DNA from: Megalopta genalis
Lineage: Eukaryota; Arthropoda; Insecta; Hymenoptera; Halictidae
Assembly: GCF_051020955.1 (NCBI RefSeq)
Contig: NW_027476349.1
Span: 223,912-287,911, forward strand
Direction: 5' to 3'
Length of the DNA stretch: 64,000 nt
This document shows, one piece after another, positions 39,501 through 54,480 of the stretch. The stretch's first letter is position 1, and each line of letters opens with the position of its first letter. Under the pieces are notes generated by a model. It ran no database searches, had not been told where the DNA came from, and saw only the letters and a list, made by a program, of their open reading frames with translations. The position numbers and the translations under genes were made by a program.

Positions 39501-41580
39501 TTTGGATTAAACTGCATGCGCAACGAACGAGTTAGCTTCAAATCCATGCGAAACACATGATTCAGCTGCAAATCAATGCGATGTAGAAGGTTTAGCTTCA
39601 AATCCATGCGAAAAAAGTGATTTAGCATCTGATAATTGCGATATAATTGATATAGCTTCAAATGCAGGTGAAACATCCGAGTTATCTTCAAATCCATGCA
39701 AAACACATGATTCAGCTTCAAATCAATGCGATGTAGAAGGTTTAGCTTCAAATCCATGCGACACAAATGATTTAGCGTCAGATGCTTGCGATATATGTGA
39801 TATAGCTACAAATGCAGACGAAACAGACGGGTTAGCTTCAACTCCATGCGAAACATATGATTTAGCTGCAAATCAATGCGATGTAGAAGGTTTAGCTTCA
39901 AATCCATGCGATGTAGAAGGTTTAGCTTCAAATCCATTCGAAGCATATGGTTTAGGTACAAATACTTGTGATATACGTTATTTAGATTTAACTGCATGCG
40001 CAACGAACGAGTTAGCTTCAAATCCAAGCGAAACACATGATTTAGCTTCAAATCAATGCGATGTAGAAGGTTTAGCTTCAAATCCATGCGAAACAAATGG
40101 TTTAGCTACAAATACTTGTGATATACATTATTTAGCTACAACTGCATGCGAAACGAACGAGTTAGCTTCAAATCCATGCGAAACACACGATTTAGCTTCA
40201 AATCAATGCGATGTAGGAGGTTTAGCTTCAAATCCAAGCGAAACACATGATTCAGCTGCAAATCAATGCGATGTATAAGGTTTAGCTTCAAATCCATGCC
40301 AAACACATGATTTAGATTCAAATCCATGGGATGTAGATGGTTTGCTTCAAATCCATGCGATACACAAGATTTAGCTTCAAATCAATGCGACGTAGTAGGT
40401 TCAGCTTCAAATCCATGCGATATAAGTGATATAGCTTCAAAAGCAGGAGGAACAAACGAGGTAGCTTCAATTCCATGCGAAACATATGATTTAGCTTCAA
40501 ATCAATGCGAAGTAGAAGGCTTAGCTTCAAATCCATGCGAAACAAATGGTTTAGCTACAAATACTTGTGATATACATTATTTAGCTACAACTGCATGCGA
40601 TACAAACGAGTTAGCTTCAAATCCATGCGAAACACATGATTTAGCTTCAAATCAATGCGATGTAGAAGGTTTAGCTTCAAATCCATGCGAAACACATGAT
40701 TTAGCTGCAAATCAATGCGATGAAGAAGGTTTAGCTTCAAATCCATGCGAAACAAATGATATAGCTTCAAACACTTGGGGTGTAAGTGATTTAGTTTCAA
40801 ATGAAGACTAATCAAACGAGTTAGCTTCAAAATCCACGCGATACACATGATTTAGGTTCAAACACTAGCGATATAAGTAATGTAGATTCAACTGCAGGTG
40901 AAACGAACGAGTTAGCTTCAAATCCATGCGAATCAAATGGTCTAGCTTCAAATGATTGTGATATACGTTATTTAGATTCAACTGCATGCGCAACGGACGA
41001 GTTAGCTTCAAATCCATGCGAAACACATGATTTAGATGCAAATCAATGCGATGAAGAAGGTTTAGCTTCAAATCCATGCGAAACAAATGATATAGCTTCA
41101 AACACTTGGGGTGTAAGTGATATAGCTTCAAATGAAGACTAATCAAACGAGTGAGCTTCAAAATCCACGCGATACACATGATTTAGCTTCAAATCAATGC
41201 GATGTAGAAGGTTTAGCTTCAAAACAATAAGAGGTAGAAGGTTTAGCTTCAAATCAATAGAAGGTAGAAGATTTAGCTTCAAATCAATGCGATGTACAAG
41301 GTTTAGCTTCAAATCCATACGAAACACTTGATTTAGCTTCAAATGAATTCGAAGGACAAGGCTTAGATTCAAATCCATGCGAAACAAATGATTTAGCTTC
41401 AAATCAATGCGATGTAGAAGGTTTAGCTTCAAATCCGTGCGATACACAAGATTTAGCTTCAATTCAATGCGATGTAGTAGGTTCAGCTTCAAATCCATGC
41501 GGCACATATGATTTAGCTTCAAATACTTGCGATATAAGTGACATAGTTTCAAATGGAGGCGATACGAACGAGTTAGCTTC
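34099..41580 (+). repeat. 9.5-kb higher-order repeat X, copy 2
   Basis: Second copy of 24,541-32,265. It contains Q block copy 4 (about 34,690-37,490) and P block copy 5 (about 37,493-40,848). The block ends near 41,580, where this copy continues with CCATGCGAAACAC and copy 1 with CCATGGGAGACAC. Confidence 0.85.
37493..40848 (+). repeat. P block, copy 5
   Basis: Last P copy in the window, landmark near 38,050. It retains the 150-bp piece with two TGA triplets in the forward frame (GCTTGAAATCC and GATTGAGC near 37,756 and 37,780), shared with copy 2. Confidence 0.85.
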
Positions 41581-44500
41581 AAATCCATGCGAAACACATG
41601 ATTCAGCTGCAAATCAATGCGATGAAGAAGGTTTAGCTTCAAATCCATGCGAAACAAATGATATAGCTTCAAACACTTGGGGTGTAAGTGATATAGCTTC
41701 AAATGAAGACTAATCAAACGAGTTAGCTTCAAAATCCACGCGATACACATGATTTAGGTTCAAATACTAGCGATATAAGTAATGTAGATTCAACTGCAGG
41801 CGAAACGAACGAGTTAGCTTCAAATCCATGCGAATCAAATGGTTTAGCTTCAAATGATTGTGATATACGTTATTTAGATTCAACTGCATGCGCAACGAAC
41901 AAGTTATCCTCAAATCCATGCGATACACAAGATTTAGCTTCAAATCAATGCGATGTAGTAGGTTCAGCTTCAAATCCATGCGGCACATATGATTTAGCTT
42001 CAAATACTTGCGATATAAGTGACATAGTTTCAAATGGAGGCGATACGAACGAGTTAGCTTCAAATCCATGGGAGACACATGACATAGCTTCAATTCAATG
42101 CAATGTAGAAGGTTTAGCTTCAAATCCACGCGAAACATATGATTTAGCTTCAAACACTTGGGGTATACGTGATATAGCTTCAAATGCAGACTAATCAAAC
42201 GAGTTAGCTTCAAAATCCAAGCGAAACACATGATTTAGCTGCAAATCATTGCGATATAAGTGATGTAGAATTAACTGCAGGCGAAACGAACGAGTTAGCT
42301 TCAAATCCATTCAAAACTCATGATTTAGCAGCAAATCAATGCGATGTAGTAGGCTCAACTTCAAATTCATGCGATGTAAGTGATATAGCTTCAAAAGCAG
42401 GAGGAACAAACGAGGCAGCTTCAATTCCATGTGAAACAAATGGTTTATCTTCAAATCAATGCGAAGTAGAAGGTTTAGCTTCAAATCCGTGCGATACACA
42501 AGATTTAGCTTCAAATCAATGCGATGTAGTATGTTCAGCTTCAAATCAATGCGGCACATATGATTTAGCTTCAAATACTTGCGATATAAGTGATATAGCT
42601 TCAAATGGAGGCGAAACGAACGAGTTAGCTTGAAATCCATGCGAAACACATGATTTAGCTGCAAATCAATGCGATGTAGAAGGTTTAGCTTCAAATCCAT
42701 GCGATACACATGATGTATCTTCAAAAACTAGCGATATAAGTAATGTAGATTCAACTGCAGGCGAAACGAACGAGTTAGCTTCAAATCCATGCGAATCAAA
42801 TGGTTCATCTTCAAATACTTGTGAAAGACATGATTTAGCTTCATCTGCATGCAAAACAAACGAGGTAGCTTCAAATCCAAGCGAAACACATGATTTATGT
42901 TCAAATTAATGCGAAGTAGAAGGCTTAGCTTCAAGTTCATGGGAAACAAATGGTTTAGCTACAAATACTTGTGATATACATTATTTAGATACAACTGCAT
43001 GCGAAACAAACGAGTTAGCATCAAATCCATGCGATACACATGATTAAGCTTCAAATCAATGTGATGTAGAAGGCTTAGCTTCAAATTCATGGAGACACAT
43101 GATTTAGCTTCAAATCAATGCGATGTAGAAGGTTTAGCTTCAAATTCACGGGAAATATATGATTTAGCTTCAATCACTTGGGGTATAAGTGATATAGCTT
43201 CAAATGCAGACTAATCAAACGAGTTAGCTTCAAAATCCACGCGATACACATGATTTAGCTTCAAATACTTGCGATATAAGTGATATAGTTTCAAATGGAG
43301 GCGAAACGAACGAGTTAGCTTCAAATCCATGCGAAACAAATGATTCAGCTGCATATCAATGCGATGCAGAAGGCTCAGGTTCAAATCCATGCGATTCAAA
43401 TGGTTCATCATCAAATACTTGTGAAAGACATGATTTAGCTTCAACTGCATGCGAAACACATGATTTAGCTTCAAATCAATGCGTTGTAGAAGGTTTAGAT
43501 TCAAATCCATGCAAAACACGTGATTTAACTTCCAATTAATGCGAAGTAGAAGGCTTAGCTTCAAATCCATGCGAATCAAATGGTTTAGCTTCAAATACTG
43601 GTGATATACGTTATTTAGATTTTACTGCATGCGCAACGAACGAGTTAGCTTCAAATCAATGCGAAACACATGATTTAGCTGCAAATCAATGCAATGAAGA
43701 AGGTTTAGCGTCAAATCCATGCGAAACAAATGATATAGCTTCAAACACTTGGGGTATAAGTGATATAGCTTCAAATGAAGACTAATCAAACGAGTTAGCT
43801 TTAAAATCCACGCGATACACATGATTTAGCTACAAATTTTAGCGATATAAGTGATGTAGATTCAACTGCAGGCGAAACGATCGAGTTAGCTTCAAATCCA
43901 TGCGAAACACATGATTCAGCTGCAAATCATTGCGATGTAGAAGGTTCAGATTCAAATCGATGCGAAACACATGATTCAGCTGCAAATCAATGCGATGTAG
44001 AAGGTTCAGCTTCAAATCCATGCCAAACACATGATTTAGCTTCAAATCCATGGGATGTAGAAGGTTTAGCTTCAAATCCATGCGAAACACATTATTTAGC
44101 TGCAAATCATTGTGATGTAGAAGGTTTATCTTCAAAACAATAAGAGGTAGAAGGTTTAGCTTCAAATCAATAGAATGTAGAAGGTTTAGCTTCAAATCAA
44201 TGCGATGTTAAGGTTTCGCTTCAAATCCATACGAAACACATGATTTAGCTTCAAATCAATTCGAAGGACAAGGCTTAGATTCAAATCCATGCGAAACAAA
44301 TGATTTAGCATCAAATCAATGCGATGTAGAAGGTTTAGCTTCAAATCCATGCGATACAAATGATTTAGCTGCAAATCAATGCTATGAAGAAGGTTTAGCT
44401 TCAAATCCATGCGAAACAAATGATATAGCTTCAAACACTTGGGGTATAAGTGATATAGCTTCAAATGAAGACTAATCAAACGAGTTAGCTTCAAAATCCA

Positions 44501-47500
44501 TGAGAAACACATGATTCAGCTGCAAATCAATGCGATGTAGAAGGTTCAGCTTCAAATCGATGCGAAACACATGATTCAGCTGCAAATCAATGCGATGTAG
44601 AAGGTTTAGCTTCAAATCATGCGAAACACATGATTTAGCTTCAAATACTTGCGATATAAGTGATCTAGCTTCAAATACAGGCGAATCGAACGAGTTAGCT
44701 TCAAATCCATACGAAACACATGATTCAGCTGCAAATCAATGCGATGTAGAAGGTTCAGCTTCAAATCCATGCGAAACACATTATTTAGCTGAAAATCAGT
44801 GCGAAGTAGAAGGCTCGGGTTCAAATCAATGCGATTCAAATGGTTCATCTTCAAATACTTGTGAAAGACATGATCTAGCTTCAACTGCATGCGAAACAAA
44901 CGAGGTAGCTTCAAATCCAAGCGAAACACATGATTTATGTTCAAATTAATGCGAAGTAGAAGGCTTAGCTTCCAATTCAAGCGAAACACATGATTAAGCT
45001 TCAAATCAATGCGAAGTAGAAGGCTTGGTTTCAAATCAATCCTAAACAAATTGCTTAGCTTCAAATACTTGTGATATACATGATATAGCTGAAAATGCAG
45101 GCGGAACAAACGAGTTATCTTCAAATCCATGCGAAACACATGATTATGCTTCAAATCAATGCGAAGCAGAATGCTTACCTTCAATTCCATCCGAATCAAA
45201 ATGTTTAGCTTCAAATACTTGTGATATACATGATTTGGCTTCAAATCAATGCGAAGTAGAAGGCTTATCTTCAAATGGCTTAGCTTCTGATACTTATGAT
45301 AAACATAATTTACCTTCAACTGAATGCGAAAAAAGCGAGTTAGCTTCAAATCAAAGCGAAACACTAGATTTAGCTTCAAATGAATGCGATGAAGATGAAT
45401 TAGCTTCAAGTCCATGAGAAACAAATGATTTAGCTTCAGATACTTGCGATATAAATGATATAGCATCAAATGCAGGCGAAACAAACGAGTTAGTTACAAA
45501 TCCAAGTCAAACACATGATTAAGGTGCAAATCAAGGCGATGTGGAAGGCTTTGCTTCAAATCCATGCGAAAGAAATTAATTAGCTTCAAATCAGTGCGAT
45601 CTAGGAGGCTTAGCTTCAAAACCCATACGTAACACATGATTAATATTCAAATTCATGCGTAACACATGGTACAGCTTCAAATTCATGCGAAACAAATGGT
45701 TTAACTTCAGATACTTGTGATAAACATGATTTATATGCAACTCCATGCGAAACAAACGAATTAGCTTCAAAACAAAGCGATACACATGATTTAGCTTCAA
45801 ATCAATGCGATGTAGAAGACTTAGCTTCAAATCCATGCAAAACAAATGGTTTAGCTACAAATACTTGTGATATACTTTATTTAGCTACAACTGCATGCGA
45901 AACGAACGAGTTAGCTTCAAATCCATGCAAAACACATGATTTAGCTGCAAATCTATGCGATGTAGAAGGTTTAGCTTCAAATCCGTGCGTAACACATGAT
46001 TCAGCTGCAAATCAATGCGATGTAGAAGGTTTAGATTCAAATCATGCGAAACACATGATTCAGCTGCAAATCAATGTGATGTAGAAGTTTTAGCTTCAAA
46101 TCCATGCGGAACACATTATTTAGCTGCAAATCAGTGCGAAGTAGAAGGCTCGTGTTCAAATCAATGCGATTCAAATGGTTCATCTTCAAATACTTGTGAA
46201 AGACATGATTTAGCTTCAACTGCATGCGAAACACATGATTTAGCTTCAAATCAATGCGATGTAGCAGGTTTAGCTTCAAATCCATGCAAAACACGTGATT
46301 TAACTTCCAATTAATGCGAAGTAGAAGGCTTAGCTTCAAATCCATGCGAATCAAATGGTTTAGCTTCAAATACTTATGATATACGTTATTTAGATTGAAC
46401 TGCATGCGCAACGAACGAGTTAGCTTCAAATCCATGCGAAACACATGATTTAGCTGCAAATCAATGCGATGAAGAAGGTTACGTTCAAATCCATGCGAAA
46501 CAAATGATATAGCTTCAAACACTTGGGGTGTAAGTGATATAGCTTCAAATGAAGACTCATCAAAGGAGTTAGCTTCAAAATCCTCGCGATACACATGATT
46601 TAGCTTCAAATACTAGCGATATAAGTAATGTAGATTCAACTGCAGGCGAAACGAACGAGTTAGCTTCAAATCCATGCGAAACACATGATTTAGCTGCAAA
46701 TCATTACGATGTAGAAGGTTTAGATTCAAAACAATAAGAGGTAGAAGGTTTAGCTTCAAATCAATAGAATGTAGAAGGTTTAGCTTCAAATCAAGGCGAT
46801 GTTAAGGTTTAGCTTCAAATCCATACGAAACACAAGATTTAGCTTCAAATCAATTCGAAGGACAAGGCTTAGATTCAAATCCATGCGAAACAAATGATTT
46901 AGCTTCAAATCAATGCGATGTAGAAGGTTTAGCATCAAATCCATGTGATACACAAGATTTAGCTTCAAATCAATGCGATGTATTAGGCTTAGCTTCAAAT
47001 CCATGCGATATAAGTGATATAGCTTCAAAAGCAGGAGGAACAAACGAGGTAGCTTCAATTCCATGCGAAACAAATGATTTAGCTTCAAATCAATGCGAAG
47101 TAGAAGGCGTAGCTTCAAATCCATGCGAAACAAATGGTTTAGCTACAAATACTTGTGATATACATTACTTAGCTACAACTGCATGCGAAACTGACGTTTA
47201 GCTTCAAATCCATGCGAAACACACGATATGGCTTCAAATCAATGCGATGTAGTAGGTTCAGCTTCAAATCCATGCGGGACATATGATTTAGCTTCAAATA
47301 CTTGCGATATAAGTGATATAGTTTCAAATGGAGGCGAAACGAACGAGTTAGCTTCAAATCCATGCAAAACACATGATTTAGCTGCAAATCAATGTAATGT
47401 AGAAGGTTTAGCTTCAAATCCATGCGTTACACAAGATTTAGCTTCAAATACTTGCGATATAAGTGATCTAGCTTCAAATACAGGCGAAATGAACGAGTTA

Positions 47501-48420
47501 GCTTCAAATCCATGCGAAACACATGATTCAGCTGCAAATCAATGCGATGCAGAAGGTTTAGCTTGAAATTCATGCCAAACACATGATTTAGCTTCAAATC
47601 CATGGGATGTACAAGGTTTAGCTTCAAATCCATGCGAATCAAATGGTTTAGCTTCAAATACTTGCGATATAAGTGATGTAGGATCAACTGCAGGCGAAAC
47701 GAACGAGTTAGCTTCAAATCCATTCAAAACTCATGATTTAGCAGCAAATCAATGCGATGTAGTAGGCTCAGCTTCAAATCCATGCGAAACAAATGATTTA
47801 GCTTCAAATCAATGCGATGTAGAAGGTTCAGCTTCAAATCGATGCGAAACACATGATTCAGCTGCAAATCAATGCGATGTAGAAGGTTTAGCTTCAAATC
47901 ATGCGAAACACATGATTTAGCTTCAAATACTTGCGATATAAGTGATCTAGCTTCAAATACAAGCGAATCGAACGAGTTAGCTTCAAATCCATGCGAAACA
48001 CATGATTCAGCTGCAAATCAATGCGATGTAGAAGGTTCAGCTTCAAAGCCATGCGAAACACATGATTCAGCTGCAAATCAATGTGATGTAGATGGTTTGC
48101 TTCAAATCATGCGAAACACATGATGTAGCTTCAAATACTTGCGATATAAGTGATCTAGCTTCAAATACAGGCGAATCGAACGAGTTAGCTTCAAATCCAT
48201 GCGAAACACATGATTCAGCTGCAAATCAATGCGATGTAGATGGTTTGCTTCAAATCCATGCGATACACAAGATTTAGCTTCAAATCAATGTGATGTAGTA
48301 GGTTCAGCTTCAAATCCATGCGATATAAGTGATATAGCTTCAAAAGCAGGAGGAACAAACGAGGTAGCTTCAATTCCATGCGAAACAAATGATTTAGCTT
48401 CAAATCAATGCGATACACAA
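41581..48420 (+). repeat. Older mosaic of 30-bp modules
   Basis: Parts resemble the Q block (41,767-42,790 matches 26,945-28,060 with an offset near 14,762-14,822 bp). The rest is a patchwork with more private substitutions, most marked at about 44,950-45,900, where truncated modules occur (GGCTTATCTTCAAATGGC near 45,261 lacks about half a module). No unique sequence or gene is visible. From 46.6 kb on the modules resemble those of 50-51 kb. Confidence 0.7.
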
Positions 48421-48954
48421 GATTTAGCTTCAAATCAATGCGATGTAGTAGGTTCAGCTTCAAATCCATGCGGCACATATGATTTAGCTTCAAATACTTG
48501 CGATATAAGTGACATAGTTTCAAATGGAGGCGAAACGAACGAGTTAGCTTCAAATCCATGCGAGACACATGACTTAGCTTCAAATCAATGCGATGTAGAA
48601 GGTTTAGCATCAAATCCATGCGATACACAAGATTTAGCTTCAAATCAATGCGATGTAGTTGGCTCAGCTTCAAATCCATGCGGCACATATGATTTAGCTT
48701 CAAATACTTGCGATATAAGTGACATAGTTTCAAATGGAGGCAAAACGAACGAGTTAGTTTCAAATCAATGCGAGACACATGACTTAGCTTCAAATCAATG
48801 CGATGTAGAAGGTTTAGCTTCAAATCCACGCGAAACATATGATTCAGCTGCAAATCAATGCGATGTAGAAGGTTTAGCTTCAAATCCATGCGAAACAAAT
48901 GATATAGCTTCGAACACTTGGGGTGTAAGTGATATAGCTTCAAATGAAGACTAA
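48229..48954 (+). other. Forward open frame of 241 codons in the Y region, probably incidental
   Basis: About 24 decapeptides (DLASNQCDVV, DIVSNGGETN and relatives) uninterrupted until the TAA of the GAAGACTAATC cassette. It starts at an ATG in the shortened GATGGTTTGC module, where the frame changes by one base. Composition is that of every other module; no domain is recognised. Confidence 0.2.
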
Positions 48955-51900
48955 TCAAACGAGTTAGCTTCGAAATCCACGCGATACACATGATTTAGCT
49001 TCAAATACTTGCGATATAAGTGATGTAGAATCAACTGCAGGCGAAACGGACGAGTTAGCTACAAATCCATTCAAAACTCATGATTTAGCATCAAATCAAT
49101 GCGATGTAGTAGGCTCAGCTTCAAATCCATGCGATATAAGTGATATAGCTTCCAAAGCAGGAGGAACAAACGAGGTAGCTTCAATTCCATGCGAAACAAA
49201 TGATTTAGCTTCAAATCAATGCGTAGTAGAAGGCGTAGCTTCAAATCCATGTGAAACAAATGGTTTATCTTCAAATCAATGCGAAGTAGAAGGTTTAGCT
49301 TCAAATCCGTGCGATACACAAGATTTAGCTTCAAATCAATGCGATGTAGTATGTTCAGCTTCAAATCAATGCGGCATATATGATTTAGCTTCAAATACTT
49401 GCGATATAAGTAATGTAGATTCAACTGCTGGCGAAACTAACGAGTTAGCTTCACATCCATGCGAAACACATGATTTAGCTGCAAATCAATGCGATGTAGA
49501 AGGTATAGCTTCAAATCCATGCGATACACATGATTTAGCTTCAAATACTAGCGATATAAGTAATGTAGATTCAACTGCTGGCGAAACTAACGAGTTAGCT
49601 TCAAATCCATGCGAAACACATGATTTAGCTGCAAATCATTGCGATGTAGAAGGTTTAGCATCAAATCCATGCGATACACAAGATTTAGCTTCAAATCAAT
49701 GCGATGTAGTAGGTTCAGCTTCAAATCCATGCGGCACATATGATTTAGCTTCAAATACTTGCGATATAAGTGACATAGTTTCAAATGGAGGCGAAACGAA
49801 CGAGTTAGCTTCAAATCCATGCGAGACACATGACTTAGCTTCAAATCAATGCGATGTAGAAGGTTTAGCTTCAAATCCACGCGAAACATATGATTTAGCT
49901 TAAAACACTTGGGGTATAAGTGATATAGCTTCAAATGCAGACTAATCAAACGAGTTAGATTCAAAATCCACGCGATACACATGATTTAGCTTCAAATACT
50001 TGCGATATAAGTGATGTAGAATCAACTGCAGGCGAAACGAACGAGTTAGCTTCAAATCCATTCAAAACTCATTATTTAGCAGCAAATCAATGCGATGTAG
50101 TAGGCTCAGCTTCAAATCCATGCGATATAAGTGATATAGCTTCCAAAGCAGGAGGAAAAACGAGGTAGCTTCAATTCCATGCGAAACAAATGATTTAGCT
50201 TCAAATCAATGCGTAGTAGAAGGCGTAGCTTCGAATCCATGTGAAACAAATGGGTTATCTTCAAATCAATGCGAAGTAGAAGGTTTTGCTTCAAATCCGT
50301 GCGATACACAAGATTTAGCTTCAAATCAATGCGATGTAGAAGGTTTAGCTTCAAATCATGCGAAACATATGATTTAGCTTCAAATACTTGCGATATAAGT
50401 GATCTAGCTTCAAATACAGGCGAATCGAACGAGTTGGCTTCAAATCCATGCGAAACACATGATTTAGCTGCAAATCATTGCGATGTAGAAGGTTTAGCTT
50501 CAAAACAATAAGAGGTAGAAGGTTTAGCTTCAAATCAATAGAATGTAGAAGGTTTAGCTTCAAATCAAGGCGATGTTAAGGTTTAGCTTCAAATCCATAC
50601 GAAACACATGATTTAGCTTCAAATCATTTCGAAGGACAAGGCTTAGATTCAAATCCATGCGAAACAAATGATTTAGCTTCAAATCAATGCGATGTAGAAG
50701 GCGTTGCTTCAAATCCATGCGAAACAAATGGTTTAGCTACAAATACTTGTGATATACATTATTCAGCTACAACTGAATGCGAAACAAACGAGTTAGCTTC
50801 AAATCCATGCGAAACACACGATTTAGCTTCAAATCAATGCGATGTAGAAGGTTTAGCTTCAAATACAAACGAAACACATGATTTAGCTTCAAATACTTGC
50901 GATATAAGTGATCTAGCTTCAAATACAGGCGCAACGAACGGGTTAGCTTCAAATCGATGCGAAACACATGACTCAGCTGCAAATCAATGCGATGCAGAAG
51001 GTTTAGCTTGAAATCCATGCCAAACACATGATTTAGCTTCAAATCCATGGGATGTAGAAGGTTTAGCTTCAAATCCATGCGAAAAACATTATTTATCTGC
51101 AAATCAGTGCGAAGTAGAAGGCTCAGGTTCAAATCTATGCGATTCAAATGGTTCATCTTCAAATACTTGTGAAAGACATGATTTAGCTTCAACTGCATGC
51201 GAAACACATGATTTAGCTTCAAATCAATGCGATGAAGAAGGTTTAGCTTCAAATCCATGCGAAACAAATGATATAGCTTCAAACACTTGGGGTGTAAGTG
51301 ATATAGCTTCAAATCAAGACTAATCAAACGAGTTAGCTTCAAAATCAACGCGATACACATGATTTAGCTTCAAATACTAGCGATATAAGTAATGTAGATT
51401 CAACTGCAGGCGAAACGAACGAGTTAGCTTCAAATCCATTCAAAACTCATGATTTAGCAGCAAATCAATGTGATGTAGAAGGTTTAGTTTCAAATCCATG
51501 CGATACACAAGATTTAGCTTCAAATCAATGCGATGTAGTAGGTTCAGCTTCAAATCCATGCGGCACATATGATTTAGCTTCAAATACTTGCGATATAAGT
51601 GACATAGTTTCAAATGGAGGCGAACCGAACGAGTTTGCTTCAAATCCATGCGAGACACATGACTTAGCTTCAAATCAATGCGATGTAGAAGGTTTAGCTT
51701 CAAATCCACGCGAAACATATGATTTAGCTTCAAACACTTGGGGTATAAGTGATATAGCTTCAAATGCAGACTAATCAAACGAGTTAGATTCAAAATCCAC
51801 GCGATACACATGATTTAGCTTCAAATACTTGCGATATAAGTGATGTAGAATCAACTGCAGGCGAAACGGACGAGTTAGTTTCAAATCCATTCAAAACTCA

Positions 51901-52497
51901 TGATTTAGCAGCAAATCAGTGCGATGTAGTAGGCTCAGCTTCAAATCCATGCGATATAAGTGATATAGCTTCCAAAGCAGGAGGAACAAACGAGGTAGCT
52001 TCAATTCCATGCGAAACAAATGATTTAGCTTCAAATCAATGCGTAGTAGAAGGCGTAGCTTCAAATCCATGTGAAACAAATGGTTTATCTTCAAATCAAT
52101 GCGAAGTAGAAGGTTTAGCTTCAAATCCGTGCGATACACAAGATTTAGCTTCAAATCAATGCGATGTAGTATGTTCAGCATCAAATCAATGCGGCATATA
52201 TGATTTAGCTTCAAATACTTGCGATATAAGTGATATAGTTTCAAATGGAGGCGAAACGAACGAGTTAGCTTCAAATCCATGCGAGACACATGACTTAGCT
52301 TCAAATCAATGCGATGTAGAAGGTTTAGCTTCAAATCCACTCGAAACATATGATTTAGCTTAAAACACTTGGGATATAAGTGATATAGCTTCAAATGCAG
52401 ACTAATCAAACGAGTTAGATTCAAAATCCACGCGATACACATGATTTAGCTTCAAATACTTGCGATATAAGTGATGTAGAATCAACTGCAGGCGAAA
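48421..52497 (+). repeat. 6.06-kb higher-order repeat Y, copy 1 (4.1 kb retained)
   Basis: Matched base for base, with very few differences, at 54,481-58,557 (offset 6,060 bp, exactly 202 modules). One visible difference is GCTTCACATCC at about 49,450, where both other copies have GCTTCAAATCC. The near identity marks a very recent duplication or an assembly duplication. Confidence 0.85.
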
Positions 52498-54480
52498 CGG
52501 ACGAGTTAGCTACAAATCCATTCAAAACTCATGATTTAGCATCAAATCAATGCGATGTAGTAGGCTCAGCTTCAAATCCATGCGATATAAGTGATATAGC
52601 TTCCAAAGCAGGAGGAACAAACGAGGTAGCTTCAATTCCATGCGAAACAAATGATTTAGCTTCAAATCAATGCGTAGTAGAAGGCGTAGCTTCAAATCCA
52701 TGTGAAACAAATGGTTTATCTTCAAATCAATGCGAAGTAGAAGGTTTAGCTTCAAATCCGTGCGATACACAAGATTTAGCTTCAAATCAATGCGATGTAG
52801 TATGTTCAGCTTCAAATCAATGCGGCATATATGATTTAGCTTCAAATACTTGCGATATAAGTAATGTAGATTCAACTGCTGGCGAAACTAACGAGTTAGC
52901 TTCAAATCCATGCGAAACACATGATTTAGCTGCAAATCAATGCGATGTAGAAGGTATAGCTTCAAATCCATGCGATACACATGATTTAGCTTCAAATACT
53001 AGCGATATAAGTAATGTAGATTCAACTGCTGGCGAAACTAACGAGTTAGCTTCAAATCCATGCGAAACACATGATTTAGCTGCAAATCATTGCGATGTAG
53101 AAGGTTTAGCATCAAATCCATGCGATACACAAGATTTAGCTTCAAATCAATGCGATGTAGTAGGTTCAGCTTCAAATCCATGCGGCACATATGATTTAGC
53201 TTCAAATACTTGCGATATAAGTGACATAGTTTCAAATGGAGGCGAAACGAACGAGTTAGCTTCAAATCCATGCGAGACACATGACTTAGCTTCAAATCAA
53301 TGCGATGTAGAAGGTTTAGCTTCAAATCCACGCGAAACATATGATTTAGCTTAAAACACTTGGGGTATAAGTGATATAGCTTCAAATGCAGACTAATCAA
53401 ACGAGTTAGATTCAAAATCCACGCGATACACATGATTTAGCTTCAAATACTTGCGATATAAGTGATGTAGAATCAACTGCAGGCGAAACGAACGAGTTAG
53501 CTTCAAATCCATTCAAAACTCATTATTTAGCAGCAAATCAATGCGATGTAGTAGGCTCAGCTTCAAATCCATGCGATATAAGTGATATAGCTTCCAAAGC
53601 AGGAGGAAAAACGAGGTAGCTTCAATTCCATGCGAAACAAATGATTTAGCTTCAAATCAATGCGTAGTAGAAGGCGTAGCTTCGAATCCATGTGAAACAA
53701 ATGGGTTATCTTCAAATCAATGCGAAGTAGAAGGTTTTGCTTCAAATCCGTGCGATACACAAGATTTAGCTTCAAATCAATGCGATGTAGAAGGTTTAGC
53801 TTCAAATCATGCGAAACATATGATTTAGCTTCAAATACTTGCGATATAAGTGATCTAGCTTCAAATACAGGCGAATCGAACGAGTTGGCTTCAAATCCAT
53901 GCGAAACACATGATTTAGCTGCAAATCATTGCGATGTAGAAGGTTTAGCTTCAAAACAATAAGAGGTAGAAGGTTTAGCTTCAAATCAATAGAATGTAGA
54001 AGGTTTAGCTTCAAATCAAGGCGATGTTAAGGTTTAGCTTCAAATCCATACGAAACACATGATTTAGCTTCAAATCATTTCGAAGGACAAGGCTTAGATT
54101 CAAATCCATGCGAAACAAATGATTTAGCTTCAAATCAATGCGATGTAGAAGGCGTTGCTTCAAATCCATGCGAAACAAATGGTTTAGCTACAAATACTTG
54201 TGATATACATTATTCAGCTACAACTGAATGCGAAACAAACGAGTTAGCTTCAAATCCATGCGAAACACACGATTTAGCTTCAAATCAATGCGATGTAGAA
54301 GGTTTAGCTTCAAATACAAACGAAACACATGATTTAGCTTCAAATACTTGCGATATAAGTGATCTAGCTTCAAATACAGGCGCAACGAACGGGTTAGCTT
54401 CAAATCGATGCGAAACACATGACTCAGCTGCAAATCAATGCGATGCAGAAGGTTTAGCTTGAAATCCATGCCAAACACAT
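52498..54480 (+). repeat. Nested copy of 49,047-51,030
   Basis: Offset 3,451 bp to copy 1 of Y and 2,609 bp to the following copy. The match begins near the GGACGAG after 52,497 and ends near 54,496, where the module changes from CCATGG to CAATGC. Thus the sequence 49.05-51.03 kb is present three times within 9 kb. Confidence 0.85.
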
